Source: Candidatus Pseudobacter hemicellulosilyticus (GTDB taxonomy: Bacteria; Bacteroidota; Bacteroidia; Chitinophagales; Chitinophagaceae). Taken from it: 64,000 bases of DNA. Each line of letters opens with the position of its first letter. Position 1 is the first letter of the stretch. Below the pieces are notes generated by a model. The model was not told the origin of the DNA, ran no database searches, and saw nothing but the letters and a program-made list of their open reading frames with translations. Shown one piece after another: positions 1 to 8,632 of this stretch. Location of the stretch: NCBI GenBank assembly GCA_029202545.1, contig CP119311.1:1612001-1676000 (forward strand), read 5' to 3'. The position numbers and the translations under genes are program-made.

Positions 1-861
1 GAAGAAGTATACCAGCAGATCATCGCTGACCTGGAATATGCCCTGCCCAAAGTACGGACCGAAGTGCCCGATAAAGGCGTAGTGTCCAAAGGTGTGGTCA
101 ATGCCCTGCTGGCTAAAGTATATGCCCAGAAACCCAATCCCGACTGGGCCAAAGTAAATACTTACTGTGATGCCGTGACGGCGCTGGGCTATAACCTGGC
201 AGGTGATTATGCGGCCCTTTTCCAGGTGTCCGGGGAAAACAGCGTGGAAGCTATCTGGGAAACCCAGTTTGATGGGGTACAGCATGAGAACTGGATCGTG
301 GGCATGATGACGCCCTGGATGTGGGGCGACTGGAAGAAATTCTATATCCCCACCCATGACCTGGCCAATGCTTTTGATGCGGCAGGCGATGCTGTCCGTA
401 AAGTAGTCAGCATTAAAAGAGAAAACACTTCCTGGACCGATGATTTCTGGCCACAGCCGGTAGCCCTGGTGAGCAAATACCCTGAGGCCAAGGTCAATAC
501 GCACCGCCTTCGCTATGCGGATATCCTGCTGCTGAAAGCAGAAGCGCTGGTGGAAGCCAATCAGCTGGATGACGCCCTGGAGATCATCAATGAACGGATC
601 CGCCAGCGGGTAGGTCTTGGTCCCAGGACTGCCGCCGATCAGGCTGCCGCCCGCCAGGTGGTCTGGCAGGAACGCAGGCTGGAACTGGCTTTTGAAGGCC
701 ATCGCTGGTATGATCTGCTGCGCACCGGGACGGCTGTGGCTACCATGAACGCGCAGAAAGACGGGGACGGGAACCTGTTGGGGTATGCTGTTACGGAGAA
801 TAAATTGTATTTTCCAATACCACAAAACGAAGTGGACAGAAACCCGAACATCAATAAATAA
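1..861 (+). CDS. SusD/RagB-family outer-membrane glycan-binding lipoprotein, C-terminal part
   Basis: The reading frame is open from the first base, so the N-terminus with the lipoprotein signal and TPR scaffold lies outside the window; about 286 codons remain. The visible part has the SusD C-terminal pattern: a helix with RYADILLLKAEAL, the following INERIRQRVGL segment, then the ERRLELAFEGHRWYDLLRTG signature and a final FPIPQNEVDRNPN stretch ending in the stop. SusD proteins sit on the cell surface over a SusC TonB-dependent transporter and capture oligosaccharides. A GH30 glycosidase starts 16 nt downstream, so the two are probably co-transcribed as the end of a polysaccharide utilisation locus. 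The family call is secure; the glycan can only be guessed from the GH30 neighbour. Confidence 0.93.
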   Translation, partial: EEVYQQIIADLEYALPKVRTEVPDKGVVSKGVVNALLAKVYAQKPNPDWAKVNTYCDAVTALGYNLAGDYAALFQVSGENSVEAIWETQFDGVQHENWIVGMMTPWMWGDWKKFYIPTHDLANAFDAAGDAVRKVVSIKRENTSWTDDFWPQPVALVSKYPEAKVNTHRLRYADILLLKAEALVEANQLDDALEIINERIRQRVGLGPRTAADQAAARQVVWQERRLELAFEGHRWYDLLRTGTAVATMNAQKDGDGNLLGYAVTENKLYFPIPQNEVDRNPNINK

Positions 862-877
862 AATCGGTTCCTGACAT

Positions 878-2353
878 ATGAAACAGTCCATCCTGATCAG
901 CTCCATCCTGCTCCTGCTCACGGCCTGTCACGAGCAGGTGAACAAAGAGATCTCCGCCAAACTGGCCGATACGGCCAGTTTTTCTGCCGGTGGCAAAACC
1001 GCCCTGGTATATACCACAGCAGATACTGCCAATTATCGGTTGTCTATTACTGATAGTGTCAGCTTTGGCGCTTTTGGCCAGCCATTGGAAACCCAGCCCT
1101 GTGTATTTGTAGATCCGGCCAGGACCTTCCAGGAATTGCTGGGTATTGGCGGCGCCCTCACAGATGCTTCGGCGGAGACCTTTGCCAGACTGCCCAAAGA
1201 ACAGCAGGCCGCTTTCCTGCAGGCCTATTTTGATCCGGCCAAAGGGATCGGTTATTCACTGGCCCGTACCAATATCCATAGCTGCGATTTTTCCAGTGGC
1301 AGTTATACGTATGTAGCGGACAATGATTCTGCGCTGGCCTCCTTTAGTGTGGACCACGACAAACAATTCCGGATACCCTTCATCAAACAGGCCATTGCTG
1401 CGGCCGGCGGATCCCTCACTTTGTTCGCCAGCCCCTGGAGCCCACCGGCCTGGATGAAGGACAATAACAATATGCTGTTTGGCGGTAAACTGAAACCCGA
1501 ACACCGCCAGGCCTGGGCCAATTACTATGCAAAGTTCATCCGGGCCTATGAAGCCGAAGGCATACCGGTATGGGGCCTCAGTATCCAGAACGAACCCATG
1601 GCCCGCCAGATCTGGGAGTCCTGCATTTTTACAGCAGAAGAGGAAAGGGATTTCCTGAAAGAATACCTGGGCCCCACTTTGGAGAAAGAAGGCCTGGGAG
1701 CGAAGAAGATCATTGCCTGGGACCATAACCGCGATCTGCTGTACCAGCGCGCCAGTACCCTGCTGGAGGATCCTGCCGCAGCTAAATATGCCTGGGGCAT
1801 CGGGTATCACTGGTACGAGACCTGGACCGGCGGCGAACCCCAGTTCGATAACCTGCGCCGGGTGCAGGAGGCTTTCCCGGAAACCAACCTGCTATTCACC
1901 GAAGGCTGCAATGGTCCTTTCAACAGGAATGAGCTGGGCCTTTGGAAATGGGGCGAGATCTATGGGCGGAATATGATCAATGATTTCAACAACGGCACGG
2001 TGGGCTGGACAGACTGGAATATCCTGCTGGATGAAACCGGCGGACCTAACCATGTGAAGAATTTCTGTTTTGCGCCGGTGCATGCGGATACAAAGACCGG
2101 TGAGCTGATCTATATGAATGCCTATTACTATATCGGTCACCTGTCTAAGTTTGTGCGGCCGGGCGCCCGGCGTGTGGCGGCTTCCGCCAGCCGGAGTGAA
2201 CTGCTGACCACGGCTTTCCTCAATAAGGACGGCCAGCTGGCGGTGGTTGTGATGAACCAGAGTGACAAGCGGCTGCCCTACCGGTTATGGATTGCCGGGC
2301 AGGCGGCGGAGCTGGTGAGCCTGCCGCATTCCATAGTGACCGTGGTATTATAA
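878..2353 (+). CDS. GH30-family glycoside hydrolase, lipoprotein
   Basis: This 491-aa protein begins with a lipoprotein signal peptide ending LLLLTAC (Cys17), so it is probably anchored to a membrane and may be displayed on the surface. The core matches family GH30: an N-terminal GIGGALTDASAETF block, the SPWSPPAWMKDNN block, the acid/base Glu239 in SIQNEP and the nucleophile Glu342 in FTEGCNG, followed by a C-terminal beta domain. The family includes glucosylceramidases and, in Bacteroidota utilisation loci, endo-beta-1,6-glucanases (subfamily GH30_3), for example in yeast-glucan loci. Its place directly after susD supports an extracellular role on a beta-glucan, probably beta-1,6-linked, but the substrate is inferred. 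A terminator follows about 135 nt downstream. Confidence 0.92.
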   Translation: MKQSILISSILLLLTACHEQVNKEISAKLADTASFSAGGKTALVYTTADTANYRLSITDSVSFGAFGQPLETQPCVFVDPARTFQELLGIGGALTDASAETFARLPKEQQAAFLQAYFDPAKGIGYSLARTNIHSCDFSSGSYTYVADNDSALASFSVDHDKQFRIPFIKQAIAAAGGSLTLFASPWSPPAWMKDNNNMLFGGKLKPEHRQAWANYYAKFIRAYEAEGIPVWGLSIQNEPMARQIWESCIFTAEEERDFLKEYLGPTLEKEGLGAKKIIAWDHNRDLLYQRASTLLEDPAAAKYAWGIGYHWYETWTGGEPQFDNLRRVQEAFPETNLLFTEGCNGPFNRNELGLWKWGEIYGRNMINDFNNGTVGWTDWNILLDETGGPNHVKNFCFAPVHADTKTGELIYMNAYYYIGHLSKFVRPGARRVAASASRSELLTTAFLNKDGQLAVVVMNQSDKRLPYRLWIAGQAAELVSLPHSIVTVVL

Positions 2354-2487
2354 ACAGTTCCGGATGGAACTGCATTGGCAGTGGCGGAACCAAAACGGGG
2401 TTTAGATAGTAGACATAACGCTGCCGGGGAAAAAGAACAGGTGCCTGGGAACGATAAGCGAATTTTTACCCGGTAGAGCGCAAAGAA

Positions 2488-2527
2488 AGAGGCTGTTTCC
2501 AACAGGAGACAGCCTCTCTTTTCTTTT
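2488..2527 (+). terminator. Rho-independent terminator after the GH30 gene
   Basis: A 9-bp perfect stem, AGAGGCTGT (2488-2496) with ACAGCCTCT (2509-2517), has a 12-nt loop and runs into a T-rich tail. It would end the susD-GH30 transcript. Confidence 0.8.
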
Positions 2528-2575
2528 GTGGTATGCCAGGTTATTGATTGGCCCCGCTGGGGAGCTGGTAAGGTC

Positions 2576-2788
2576 TTATTCTTTTTTTGCCAGCATGGCG
2601 CCGCCGGCAACAAGGCCAACAACCCCGGCGCCGATCATCAGCCAGGCGCTGGTAGTATTGGGTTTGTCCTTGGCGGAGATCTCCAGGTCGCCGATCTTGA
2701 CATCCGCTTTGCTGTTGTCCAGCTTGGTGAAGCCATAATAGCCGAGGAGGATACCTACAACGATCAGGATTATACCGATTATGCGCAT
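2576..2788 (-). CDS. Small two-helix membrane protein (DUF3185-like)
   Basis: This 70-aa protein has a first hydrophobic helix at residues 3-20 (IIGIILIVVGILLGYYGF), a short polar loop rich in Lys and Asp, and a second helix at about 47-66 (SAWLMIGAGVVGLVAGGAML) ending in AKKE. That is the DUF3185 plan of a two-TM inner-membrane protein. No function is known for the family. It stands alone: the upstream gene lies over 300 nt away and the GH30 gene converges on it from the other side. Confidence 0.8.
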   Translation of the reverse strand: MRIIGIILIVVGILLGYYGFTKLDNSKADVKIGDLEISAKDKPNTTSAWLMIGAGVVGLVAGGAMLAKKE

Positions 2789-3102
2789 AGGAGTTTATTT
2801 GAAAATACTATGCAAAACATATACCAGGGGGAGGGTAGAGAAGATGGTTGGACAGTGCAGTTCGGATGTGTTGGGTTTGATGTAGGAGCGGCGGCAGGAC
2901 TGGCTGGCCTGTTCTGTGCGGAGGGGTAGGACCTGCTGTTGGAACCGGGGCAACAAGGATAACAAATTGGTGTGGCGGGAATGGGCGCGCAACAGGGAGG
3001 CCGGGCTTGCCTTGAAGCAAGCCTGATATCAAATAGCTTCAGCCGGTGAAATGGCTGTATAGCAACTGGTGCAAAGCAGGGAAGAACGGCAGGGCCGGCA
3101 AT
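2789..3102. other. Intergenic region without a recognisable gene
   Basis: No convincing coding sequence is seen; the short frames here do not resemble known proteins. The only structure noted is a 7-bp inverted repeat GGCTTGC/GCAAGCC at 3004-3023 without a T-tract, about 80 nt beyond the stop of the paaE-like gene on the minus strand. Confidence 0.6.
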
Positions 3103-4185
3103 TTACCGTGCGTCAAAATCCACGATCACTTTCTCTGTGCGGGGGTGGGACTGGCAGGTGAGGATAAAACCCTGTTCAATTTCATCGGTTTCCAGGGCAT
3201 AGTTGATATCCATATCCACTTTGCCTTCCAGGAGCCTGGCGCGGCAGGTGGCGCAAACCCCGCCTTTACAGGCGAAGGGCAGGTCGGCGCCCTGTTTGAG
3301 GGCGGCGTCCAGGATGGAGTCCCCGTTGAACGGTAATTTAAAATCGAAGCTGATGCCATCCAGTTTGACCGTGATCTCGCTGCTGGGGCCGCTGGCAATG
3401 GTAGAGTCGGTATTTGCCTGCTGGCCGGCGTTTTTCTGTCCCGGCGTGGTGAATAGCTCAAAATGTACTTTCTTTTTGGAGATACCTTCCAGCTCCAGCC
3501 AGTCGCGCACGCTGAAGATCATTTCTTCAGGGCCGCAGAGGAAGATCTCGTCCATCTGCCGGATATCGATCAGTTTCTGGTTGAGCTCCTGGCATTTTTC
3601 CAGGGAAATGCGACCATGGTTGACAGGGGCGTCTGTTTTTTCCCGGCTGAGGATATGATGTACCACAAAGCGGTCCATATACCGGTTCTTGATGGCTTCC
3701 AGCTGTTCCTTGAAAATGATGGAGCCGCGGTTGCGGTTGCCATAGATCAGCGTGAAGCTGCTTCCGGGCTCGGTGGCCAGGGTGGTCTTGATAATAGAAA
3801 GGATAGGAGTAATACCGCTGCCTGCGGCAAAGGCCAGGTATTGCTTCTGGTGAGCAGGGTCCAGGTCCGTAAAGAACTTACCGGAGGGTGGCAGCACTTC
3901 CAGGGTATCGCCTTTATGCAGGGCGGAATTGGCCCAGGAGGAAAAGCGGCCGTTATCCATTTTTTTGATGGCAATACGCAGTTCATTGTCAGAAGGGCTG
4001 CTGCAGATGGAATAGGAGCGCCGCAGCTCTTCGCCGTTGATCAGCATTTTCAGGGTAAGGTTCTGACCCTGTTTGAACCGGTAGGTCTCTTTGAGTGCTT
4101 CCGGCACATGGAACACCAGGGAGATACATTCAGCGGTTTCTTTTCTGATGTCTGCAATCGTTAGAGGATGAAAATGCGTTGCCAC
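3103..4185 (-). CDS. paaE: PaaE-like NAD(P)H oxidoreductase with plant-type 2Fe-2S domain
   Basis: This 360-aa protein has the three-part PaaE layout. A FAD-binding beta-barrel comes first (residues 1-105, with RRSYSICSSP binding flavin), then an NAD(P)-binding domain (about 110-240, with AGSGITPILSIIK and CGPEEMI), then a C-terminal plant-type ferredoxin domain with cluster ligands Cys306, Cys311, Cys314 and Cys344. PaaE passes electrons from NADPH to the diiron PaaA subunit that epoxidises phenylacetyl-CoA. Here it directly follows a TetR regulator (23 nt) and shares its promoter. The paaABCD genes are not in the window, so the partner oxygenase is unlinked or lies elsewhere. It could serve another diiron oxygenase; the enzyme class is clear, the physiological partner is not. 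Confidence 0.85.
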   Translation of the reverse strand: MATHFHPLTIADIRKETAECISLVFHVPEALKETYRFKQGQNLTLKMLINGEELRRSYSICSSPSDNELRIAIKKMDNGRFSSWANSALHKGDTLEVLPPSGKFFTDLDPAHQKQYLAFAAGSGITPILSIIKTTLATEPGSSFTLIYGNRNRGSIIFKEQLEAIKNRYMDRFVVHHILSREKTDAPVNHGRISLEKCQELNQKLIDIRQMDEIFLCGPEEMIFSVRDWLELEGISKKKVHFELFTTPGQKNAGQQANTDSTIASGPSSEITVKLDGISFDFKLPFNGDSILDAALKQGADLPFACKGGVCATCRARLLEGKVDMDINYALETDEIEQGFILTCQSHPRTEKVIVDFDAR

Positions 4186-4208
4186 AAAATTTTATTGATG
4201 AGTAAATG

Positions 4209-4802
4209 CTATTGTTTTTTCAGGCCGCCTACCAGGATCTGTACCATATTTTCTTCCAGGCGGTCGCCGTCAATCTTTCTTTTACTGCGGTGCCAGGATT
4301 CAATGCCGCTGACGGCGTGCAGCATGATGAGTACGGCGGTGGTGGCATCAATGGCTTTGATCTCGCCCTTGCGGACGCCTTCCTCAATGATCAGTCCCAT
4401 ACGCTGGCGGTAGGCACGGCGCTGGCTCTGCATATTGGACAGATAAGGATCTGTCAGGTGTTTCCACTCGCGGTCGCTTACATAAACTTCTTCATAGTTC
4501 TCAATCATCTGGCGGATATGGAAGCGAAGGATCTGTTCAATTTTGTCAATGGAAGCTTTGTTGCTGGCATCTACCTCTTCAATGAACAAAACGAACCGGG
4601 TAGCTACCCGGAAACAGATATCCTGGAGGATCTCTGCTTTGGAGCTGATATGGTTATACAGGCTGGCGGCTTCTACGCCTACATGCTCAGCCAGGTCGCG
4701 CATGGAGGTTGCGCTATACCCTTTTTCACGGAACAACTGGGCAGCTTTGGCCACGATCATTTCCTTGCGTGTGCTTGTCCGGTTACTTTTAATTTTTGCC
4801 AT
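4209..4802 (-). CDS. TetR/AcrR-family transcriptional repressor
   Basis: This 197-aa protein has an N-terminal TetR helix-turn-helix (residues about 8-55: IVAKAAQLFREKGYSATS, then EHVGVEAASLYNHISSK) and an all-helical ligand-binding C-terminus. The ATG at 4802 is preferred over an in-frame TTG at 4823, because that TTG is part of the -7 promoter element. The gene is the first of a two-gene operon with the PaaE-like reductase. A perfect 14-bp palindrome sits inside its own promoter, so the protein probably represses itself and the reductase. In Bacteroidota such regulators accompany phenylacetate catabolism, where an acyl-CoA is a likely effector; that is inference from the neighbour. Confidence 0.9.
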   Translation of the reverse strand: MAKIKSNRTSTRKEMIVAKAAQLFREKGYSATSMRDLAEHVGVEAASLYNHISSKAEILQDICFRVATRFVLFIEEVDASNKASIDKIEQILRFHIRQMIENYEEVYVSDREWKHLTDPYLSNMQSQRRAYRQRMGLIIEEGVRKGEIKAIDATTAVLIMLHAVSGIESWHRSKRKIDGDRLEENMVQILVGGLKKQ

Positions 4803-4820
4803 ACGTTGTACTGAGGGGGT

Positions 4821-4849
4821 CAAAGTTAATAAAAGCTAACAACTGTTAG
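4821..4849 (-). promoter_or_regulatory. Promoter and palindromic operator of the tetR-paaE operon
   Basis: On the minus strand the -7 element TAACTTTG (4821-4828) matches the Bacteroidota consensus TAnnTTTG. Just upstream, between the -7 and -33 positions, lies the perfect palindrome CTAACAACTGTTAG (4836-4849). A repressor bound there would block RNA polymerase, so this is the likely autoregulatory operator. Confidence 0.7.
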
Positions 4850-4958
4850 GTGAAAAACGAGTGAAAGTTACAAAAAGAAACGGGGAATAGGGCTAACAGG
4901 CGATACCCGAAAAGGAAATGGTTTTCGGCAGGGGGTTCCCGGACTGCGAAAATTCGTG

Positions 4959-4966
4959 TAGGTTTG
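4959..4966 (+). promoter_or_regulatory. -7 promoter element of the pfkB-family gene
   Basis: TAGGTTTG matches TAnnTTTG and lies 34 nt upstream of the kinase ATG. No clear -33 element is visible. Confidence 0.55.
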
Positions 4967-5000
4967 CACAATTTTAAATTTTTAAATACCAGCGAATAAT

Positions 5001-5924
5001 ATGTCATTGATCGTTGTAGGCACCATGGCCTTTGATGCAATAGAAACACCTTTCGGCAAAGTGAACCAGATCATTGGAGGCTCTGCCACCTATGTAGCCT
5101 ATGCTGCCAGTAATTTTGTGCAGCCTATTAAACAGGTATCCATAGTAGGGTATGATTTTCCCAAACAGGAAATGGAAGCACTGGCCAAAAGGGGCGTGGA
5201 ACTGGAAGGCGTGGAAGTGGTGCCCGACAAAAAATCATTTTTCTGGAGTGGCCGTTACCACCTGGATATGAATACCCGGGATACGCTGGTGACCGATCTG
5301 AACGTATTGCTTGATTTTGATCCCAAGCTGCCGGCTTCTTACCTGGATGCGGAATTCCTGATGCTGGGCAACCTGCATCCTGCCACCCAGAAAAAAGTGA
5401 TTGAGCAAATGCCGCAGCGGCCCAAGCTGATCATCATGGATACCATGAACTTCTGGATGGAATCCGCTATGCCGGAACTGGAAGAAGTGCTGAAAATGGT
5501 AGACGTGCTGATGATCAATGACAGCGAAGCCCGTCAGCTGAGCGCACAGTTTTCCCTGGTGAAGGCTGCCAAGAGCATTCTGGCCATGGGACCTAAATAC
5601 CTGATCATTAAAAAAGGGGAACATGGCGCCCTGTTGTTCCATGAAGACAAGGTGTTCTTTGCTCCTGCCCTGCCCCTGGAAGATGTATTTGATCCCACCG
5701 GCGCCGGCGATACTTTTGCCGGAGGGTTTGCAGGACATATTGCCCGCACAAAAGATATCTCCTTCGATAATATGAAAACGGCCATCATTGTAGGTTCTGC
5801 CATGGCTTCTTTCTGTGTACAGAAATTTGGCCCTGAGCGCCTGAAAGAACTGAACCGCGAAGACATTGAAGGCCGTATCCAGCAGTTTGTGAACCTGGTG
5901 AATTTTGATATTGAGCTGGTATAG
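5001..5924 (+). CDS. PfkB-family sugar or nucleoside kinase
   Basis: This 307-aa protein has the ribokinase/PfkB fold. An N-terminal IIGGSATYVAYAASNF segment corresponds to the substrate-binding PfkB signature 1. The C-terminal signature DPTGAGDTFAGGF has the catalytic base Asp237 and the anion-hole GAGD. The substrate cannot be read from the sequence; adenosine, ribose and fructose phosphates are all handled by this fold. The gene is monocistronic, with its own -7 element and a terminator about 160 nt after the stop. It diverges from the tetR-paaE operon. Confidence 0.88.
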   Translation: MSLIVVGTMAFDAIETPFGKVNQIIGGSATYVAYAASNFVQPIKQVSIVGYDFPKQEMEALAKRGVELEGVEVVPDKKSFFWSGRYHLDMNTRDTLVTDLNVLLDFDPKLPASYLDAEFLMLGNLHPATQKKVIEQMPQRPKLIIMDTMNFWMESAMPELEEVLKMVDVLMINDSEARQLSAQFSLVKAAKSILAMGPKYLIIKKGEHGALLFHEDKVFFAPALPLEDVFDPTGAGDTFAGGFAGHIARTKDISFDNMKTAIIVGSAMASFCVQKFGPERLKELNREDIEGRIQQFVNLVNFDIELV

Positions 5925-6082
5925 ATAGTGGCTCACTGATAGCCTCAGACAGTAGTAAAATAATACAACGTAAGCCTGGATGCTGTAGGCGGATAGAAAA
6001 GCACCTCGTAGCTTGAGAATGAATAACAGCGTGCAAAAGGAAATACAGTTCTCCAACTCATAAGAATGGATTAGTAAAATGC

Positions 6083-6115
6083 TCCCTGACTTTTGACGGT
6101 CAGGGAACATTTTTA
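6083..6115 (+). terminator. Terminator after the PfkB kinase
   Basis: TCCCTGAC (6083-6090) pairs perfectly with GTCAGGGA (6099-6106) over an 8-nt loop and is followed by a T-rich tail. Confidence 0.7.
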
Positions 6116-6119
6116 TTGG

Positions 6120-6487
6120 AAAAAAGGCGACAACTGAAAAGCTTTGCCGGGTTCCTCTATCGGTGCAATAATAACGCCAAACTAACGCTTTTCCTTAACC
6201 TAAAATTTGGAAATTTGTTAGTGCCGGTTTTTACTTTTATTCTTCCCTGCTAAATTTTCTTCTAAGTGTTTTGTTGTCTGTGAAGGGCCGCTGTACACCT
6301 TATTCAGATTGGCATTGTGCTATCATCCGGGGGCTGACCAGTCTTTAGTGAAGTTACCGAAAGGCTGGCAGGAGGCCGTTTTCAGACAAGCATAGTGATG
6401 CCATTGAAGGGCTGACCGGACGCCTTTCAGATAAGCATGGTATGCTATTGAAGACCTGGTTTGCCGTCTTCTGTATAGCTGCTCAGC
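6120..6487. other. Intergenic region with a two-copy ~45-bp direct repeat
   Basis: No gene is recognised. The end holds an imperfect tandem repeat: copy 1 at 6363-6409 and copy 2 at 6410-6453. Both contain CAGAyAAGCAT, a short variable stretch and ATTGAAG. No HicA toxin partner for the neighbouring HicB gene can be found here on either strand. Confidence 0.5.
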
Positions 6488-6706
6488 TCAATACAGGCAG
6501 ACAGGCTTTCCCTGTGGCAGCGGGATCGGCCGGCCCAGCGCATGAGCTGTTTCCATCCACTGGATCAATACTGTTTCTGCTTTATCAAGCGCTTCCCGGT
6601 AGGTCTTTCCCCTGGCCGTGCAACCGGGAAATTCCGGCAGCTCGGCAACAAAACAGGTGTCTTTTTTATTCCAATAAAGGATGATGGCATATTCAATGTT
6701 TTTCAT
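6488..6706 (-). CDS. HicB-family antitoxin-like protein, no HicA partner
   Basis: This 72-aa protein has the partial RNase H-like HicB fold: an N-terminal strand YAIILYWNKKDTCFVAELPE, the conserved PGCTARGKTYREAL turn-helix and a C-terminal helix with ALDKAETVLIQWME. HicB antitoxins normally neutralise a small HicA mRNA interferase encoded next to them. Here no HicA frame is seen upstream (the lamin-tail gene ends 18 nt before) or downstream. It has no C-terminal DNA-binding extension. It may be an orphan antitoxin, a remnant, or a HicB-fold protein with a different job. Confidence 0.8.
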   Translation of the reverse strand: MKNIEYAIILYWNKKDTCFVAELPEFPGCTARGKTYREALDKAETVLIQWMETAHALGRPIPLPQGKPVCLY

Positions 6707-6724
6707 GGCTGATTTTTTTGATAG

Positions 6725-8467
6725 TTATTGGAGCCTGCCTGCCAGGACTACTACCTCTTTGGACCGCCTGCGCTCACCTTGCAGGGAATAGAGTTCAGTC
6801 AGCAGGATATAGGTGCCCATGGGCAGCTTTCGGGACTGATCATCCAACCCATCCCATCGGAAACTGCCCTTGGTACCCAATAGCGCTTGTTGAACGAGGT
6901 GGCGGACCGGATGCCCTTGTACATTGAATACGGTGATGCTGGCCTTCCAGCCCGGGCCGGGCAGCTGGTATTGGATCAGCAGCAGGTCGTCCAGGCCGTC
7001 CTGGTCCGGTGAAAATATTTTAGGTGAACAGCTGATCAGGCCCTGGGCATCATTGGCCGTGGCCGATTGTGAATTGCGGTAGCCCGGTGTGCCAAAGCCC
7101 GCGGTGGAAGCGGCTGAGGCCCAGTTATGGCTGTCCATGGCCGGCAGGCGGTAATGAATTCTTTCCAGGGCCACACCTTCTTCCTGGCTGATCCAGGCTA
7201 AGTGCCAGCGATGATCATAGCGTACTTCATCCAGGATGCGTCCCCTTGCATCCAGCAGTGCCAGGCTGCCCTGGTCATTGGGCATAACAGGCAGGGCGCT
7301 CACCGGTAATAAGGCCGTGGGGTCTTTAACCCAGTAGTGGGCGCTGAGCCATGCCGGCACGGTGGTCAGTACTTTGTATTCACCCGGGAAAAAGAGATAA
7401 GGCGTTGGAGAGAGAGCCCTGCTGTTGGAAAGCTGGCCGGTGGCTGAGCGGCTGGCCAGGTAAAGTTGCCGGAGGTCCACAGGCTTCGGGCCATCATGAT
7501 ACAGTTCAATATAGTCATCGCCGCCAGGCGCAGGATTGAACAGGATCTCGTTGATCTTAACTCCCGGACTGTCCGGTGGCACAGGCCAACCCGCTTTGGC
7601 TGTGTGCCGGACTCCTGCTGTATTTCCTGCGCAATCCCTGACCTGGCGGACAATGACCCTATGAACACCAGCCGAATCCATTAGCCTGTTCAGATACAAT
7701 GTCACTTCCTGGAAGAGCGGTGGCGCCGGACTGGCTTTGAGAATAGTATAGTCCGTGCCGCCTTCTTCCCGTGTAAGGATATAGTGAGCCGGTACAGCAG
7801 CGCTTGTGCTGTCCAGCGGTTCATCAAAAACAGCCACTACGGCGTCACGCCGTAAGGTATAGGTCCTGATCAGTGAAGGCCCTGTTTCATCCGGGTTATT
7901 GCGGCTGATGCTGTTTTGCCGGCCTGGCGTGCCGCCCGCAGGATCAGCACTGGCTATCCAGTTACTGCTGCCCTGACAGGGCGAACGCTGATCCATCATT
8001 TCCAGGGAAAAGCCGCCCTGCCTTTGTACAGGATTGCTGAACCAGTCGGCTGAATAAGCTACCGCATGAATGGTCATGCCCTCCGGCGACAGCAGGCTGA
8101 TACAGTCCCCTTCATTATTCAGGGCAGGCCATGCTGTGAGCCCCACTGTCCGGCCCAATGGCCGGTACAGCGGTACTGATGCGGCAGCGCAAAGGATGGC
8201 GAAACTATCGGGCCGCAGCAGGAAGCTCTCCTGTACCCGGGCTGTGCTGCTGCCGTCCGTTAATTGCCATCCTTTCAGGTCAATGGGCCGGTCTGAACAG
8301 TTGCGAACCTCTACAAACTCGGCCGCCGGCAATCCCACTGCCGGCTCAGGATCAGGCAGCAGCTCCGTGATCAGCAGCTCATGCCGGAGCGCTGACCGGG
8401 AAACAGAACCGGGCCTGCCGCTGAGCAGCAGCAGGAGGAAGAGGACTATGATAAATGGTACCTGCAT
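6725..8467 (-). CDS. Secreted protein with two lamin-tail domains and FlgD-like C-terminus
   Basis: The start is placed at the ATG at 8467 because it gives a clean signal peptide (MQVPFIIVLFLLLLLSG); the frame itself is open further upstream. The 580-aa protein has a first lamin-tail domain at about 30-150 (LLITELLPDPEP, EFVEVRN, LKGWQLTDG), an Ig-like segment at about 190-290, a second lamin-tail domain at about 300-430 (KINEILFNPAPGGDDYIELYH), and a C-terminal FlgD/gliding-type beta domain (SPKIFSPDQDGLDDLLLI ... PMGTYILLTELY). Such proteins are exported and probably surface-exposed in Bacteroidota; lamin-tail domains often accompany nucleases or adhesins, but no enzymatic domain is visible here. 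Its function is unknown. Confidence 0.82.
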   Translation of the reverse strand: MQVPFIIVLFLLLLLSGRPGSVSRSALRHELLITELLPDPEPAVGLPAAEFVEVRNCSDRPIDLKGWQLTDGSSTARVQESFLLRPDSFAILCAAASVPLYRPLGRTVGLTAWPALNNEGDCISLLSPEGMTIHAVAYSADWFSNPVQRQGGFSLEMMDQRSPCQGSSNWIASADPAGGTPGRQNSISRNNPDETGPSLIRTYTLRRDAVVAVFDEPLDSTSAAVPAHYILTREEGGTDYTILKASPAPPLFQEVTLYLNRLMDSAGVHRVIVRQVRDCAGNTAGVRHTAKAGWPVPPDSPGVKINEILFNPAPGGDDYIELYHDGPKPVDLRQLYLASRSATGQLSNSRALSPTPYLFFPGEYKVLTTVPAWLSAHYWVKDPTALLPVSALPVMPNDQGSLALLDARGRILDEVRYDHRWHLAWISQEEGVALERIHYRLPAMDSHNWASAASTAGFGTPGYRNSQSATANDAQGLISCSPKIFSPDQDGLDDLLLIQYQLPGPGWKASITVFNVQGHPVRHLVQQALLGTKGSFRWDGLDDQSRKLPMGTYILLTELYSLQGERRRSKEVVVLAGRLQ

Positions 8468-8632
8468 GTTTGCGTATAGGGATGACTGATTGATAGAGCG
8501 AATATAGATAAGCGTTAATTTATGGCGAAAAAATTGGACGCCTATATTTCCCAAATTTTGATGGGAAAAATCACGGAAAAAAATGGGGTTTACCGCAAGG
8601 GATGGGGTTTCAGGAGTTGAACCCCTCAGGTT

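Noticed and set aside
4803..4823. TTG at 4823 as the start of the TetR gene
   Set aside because: That TTG belongs to the -7 promoter element TAACTTTG; the ATG at 4802 lies downstream of the likely transcription start.
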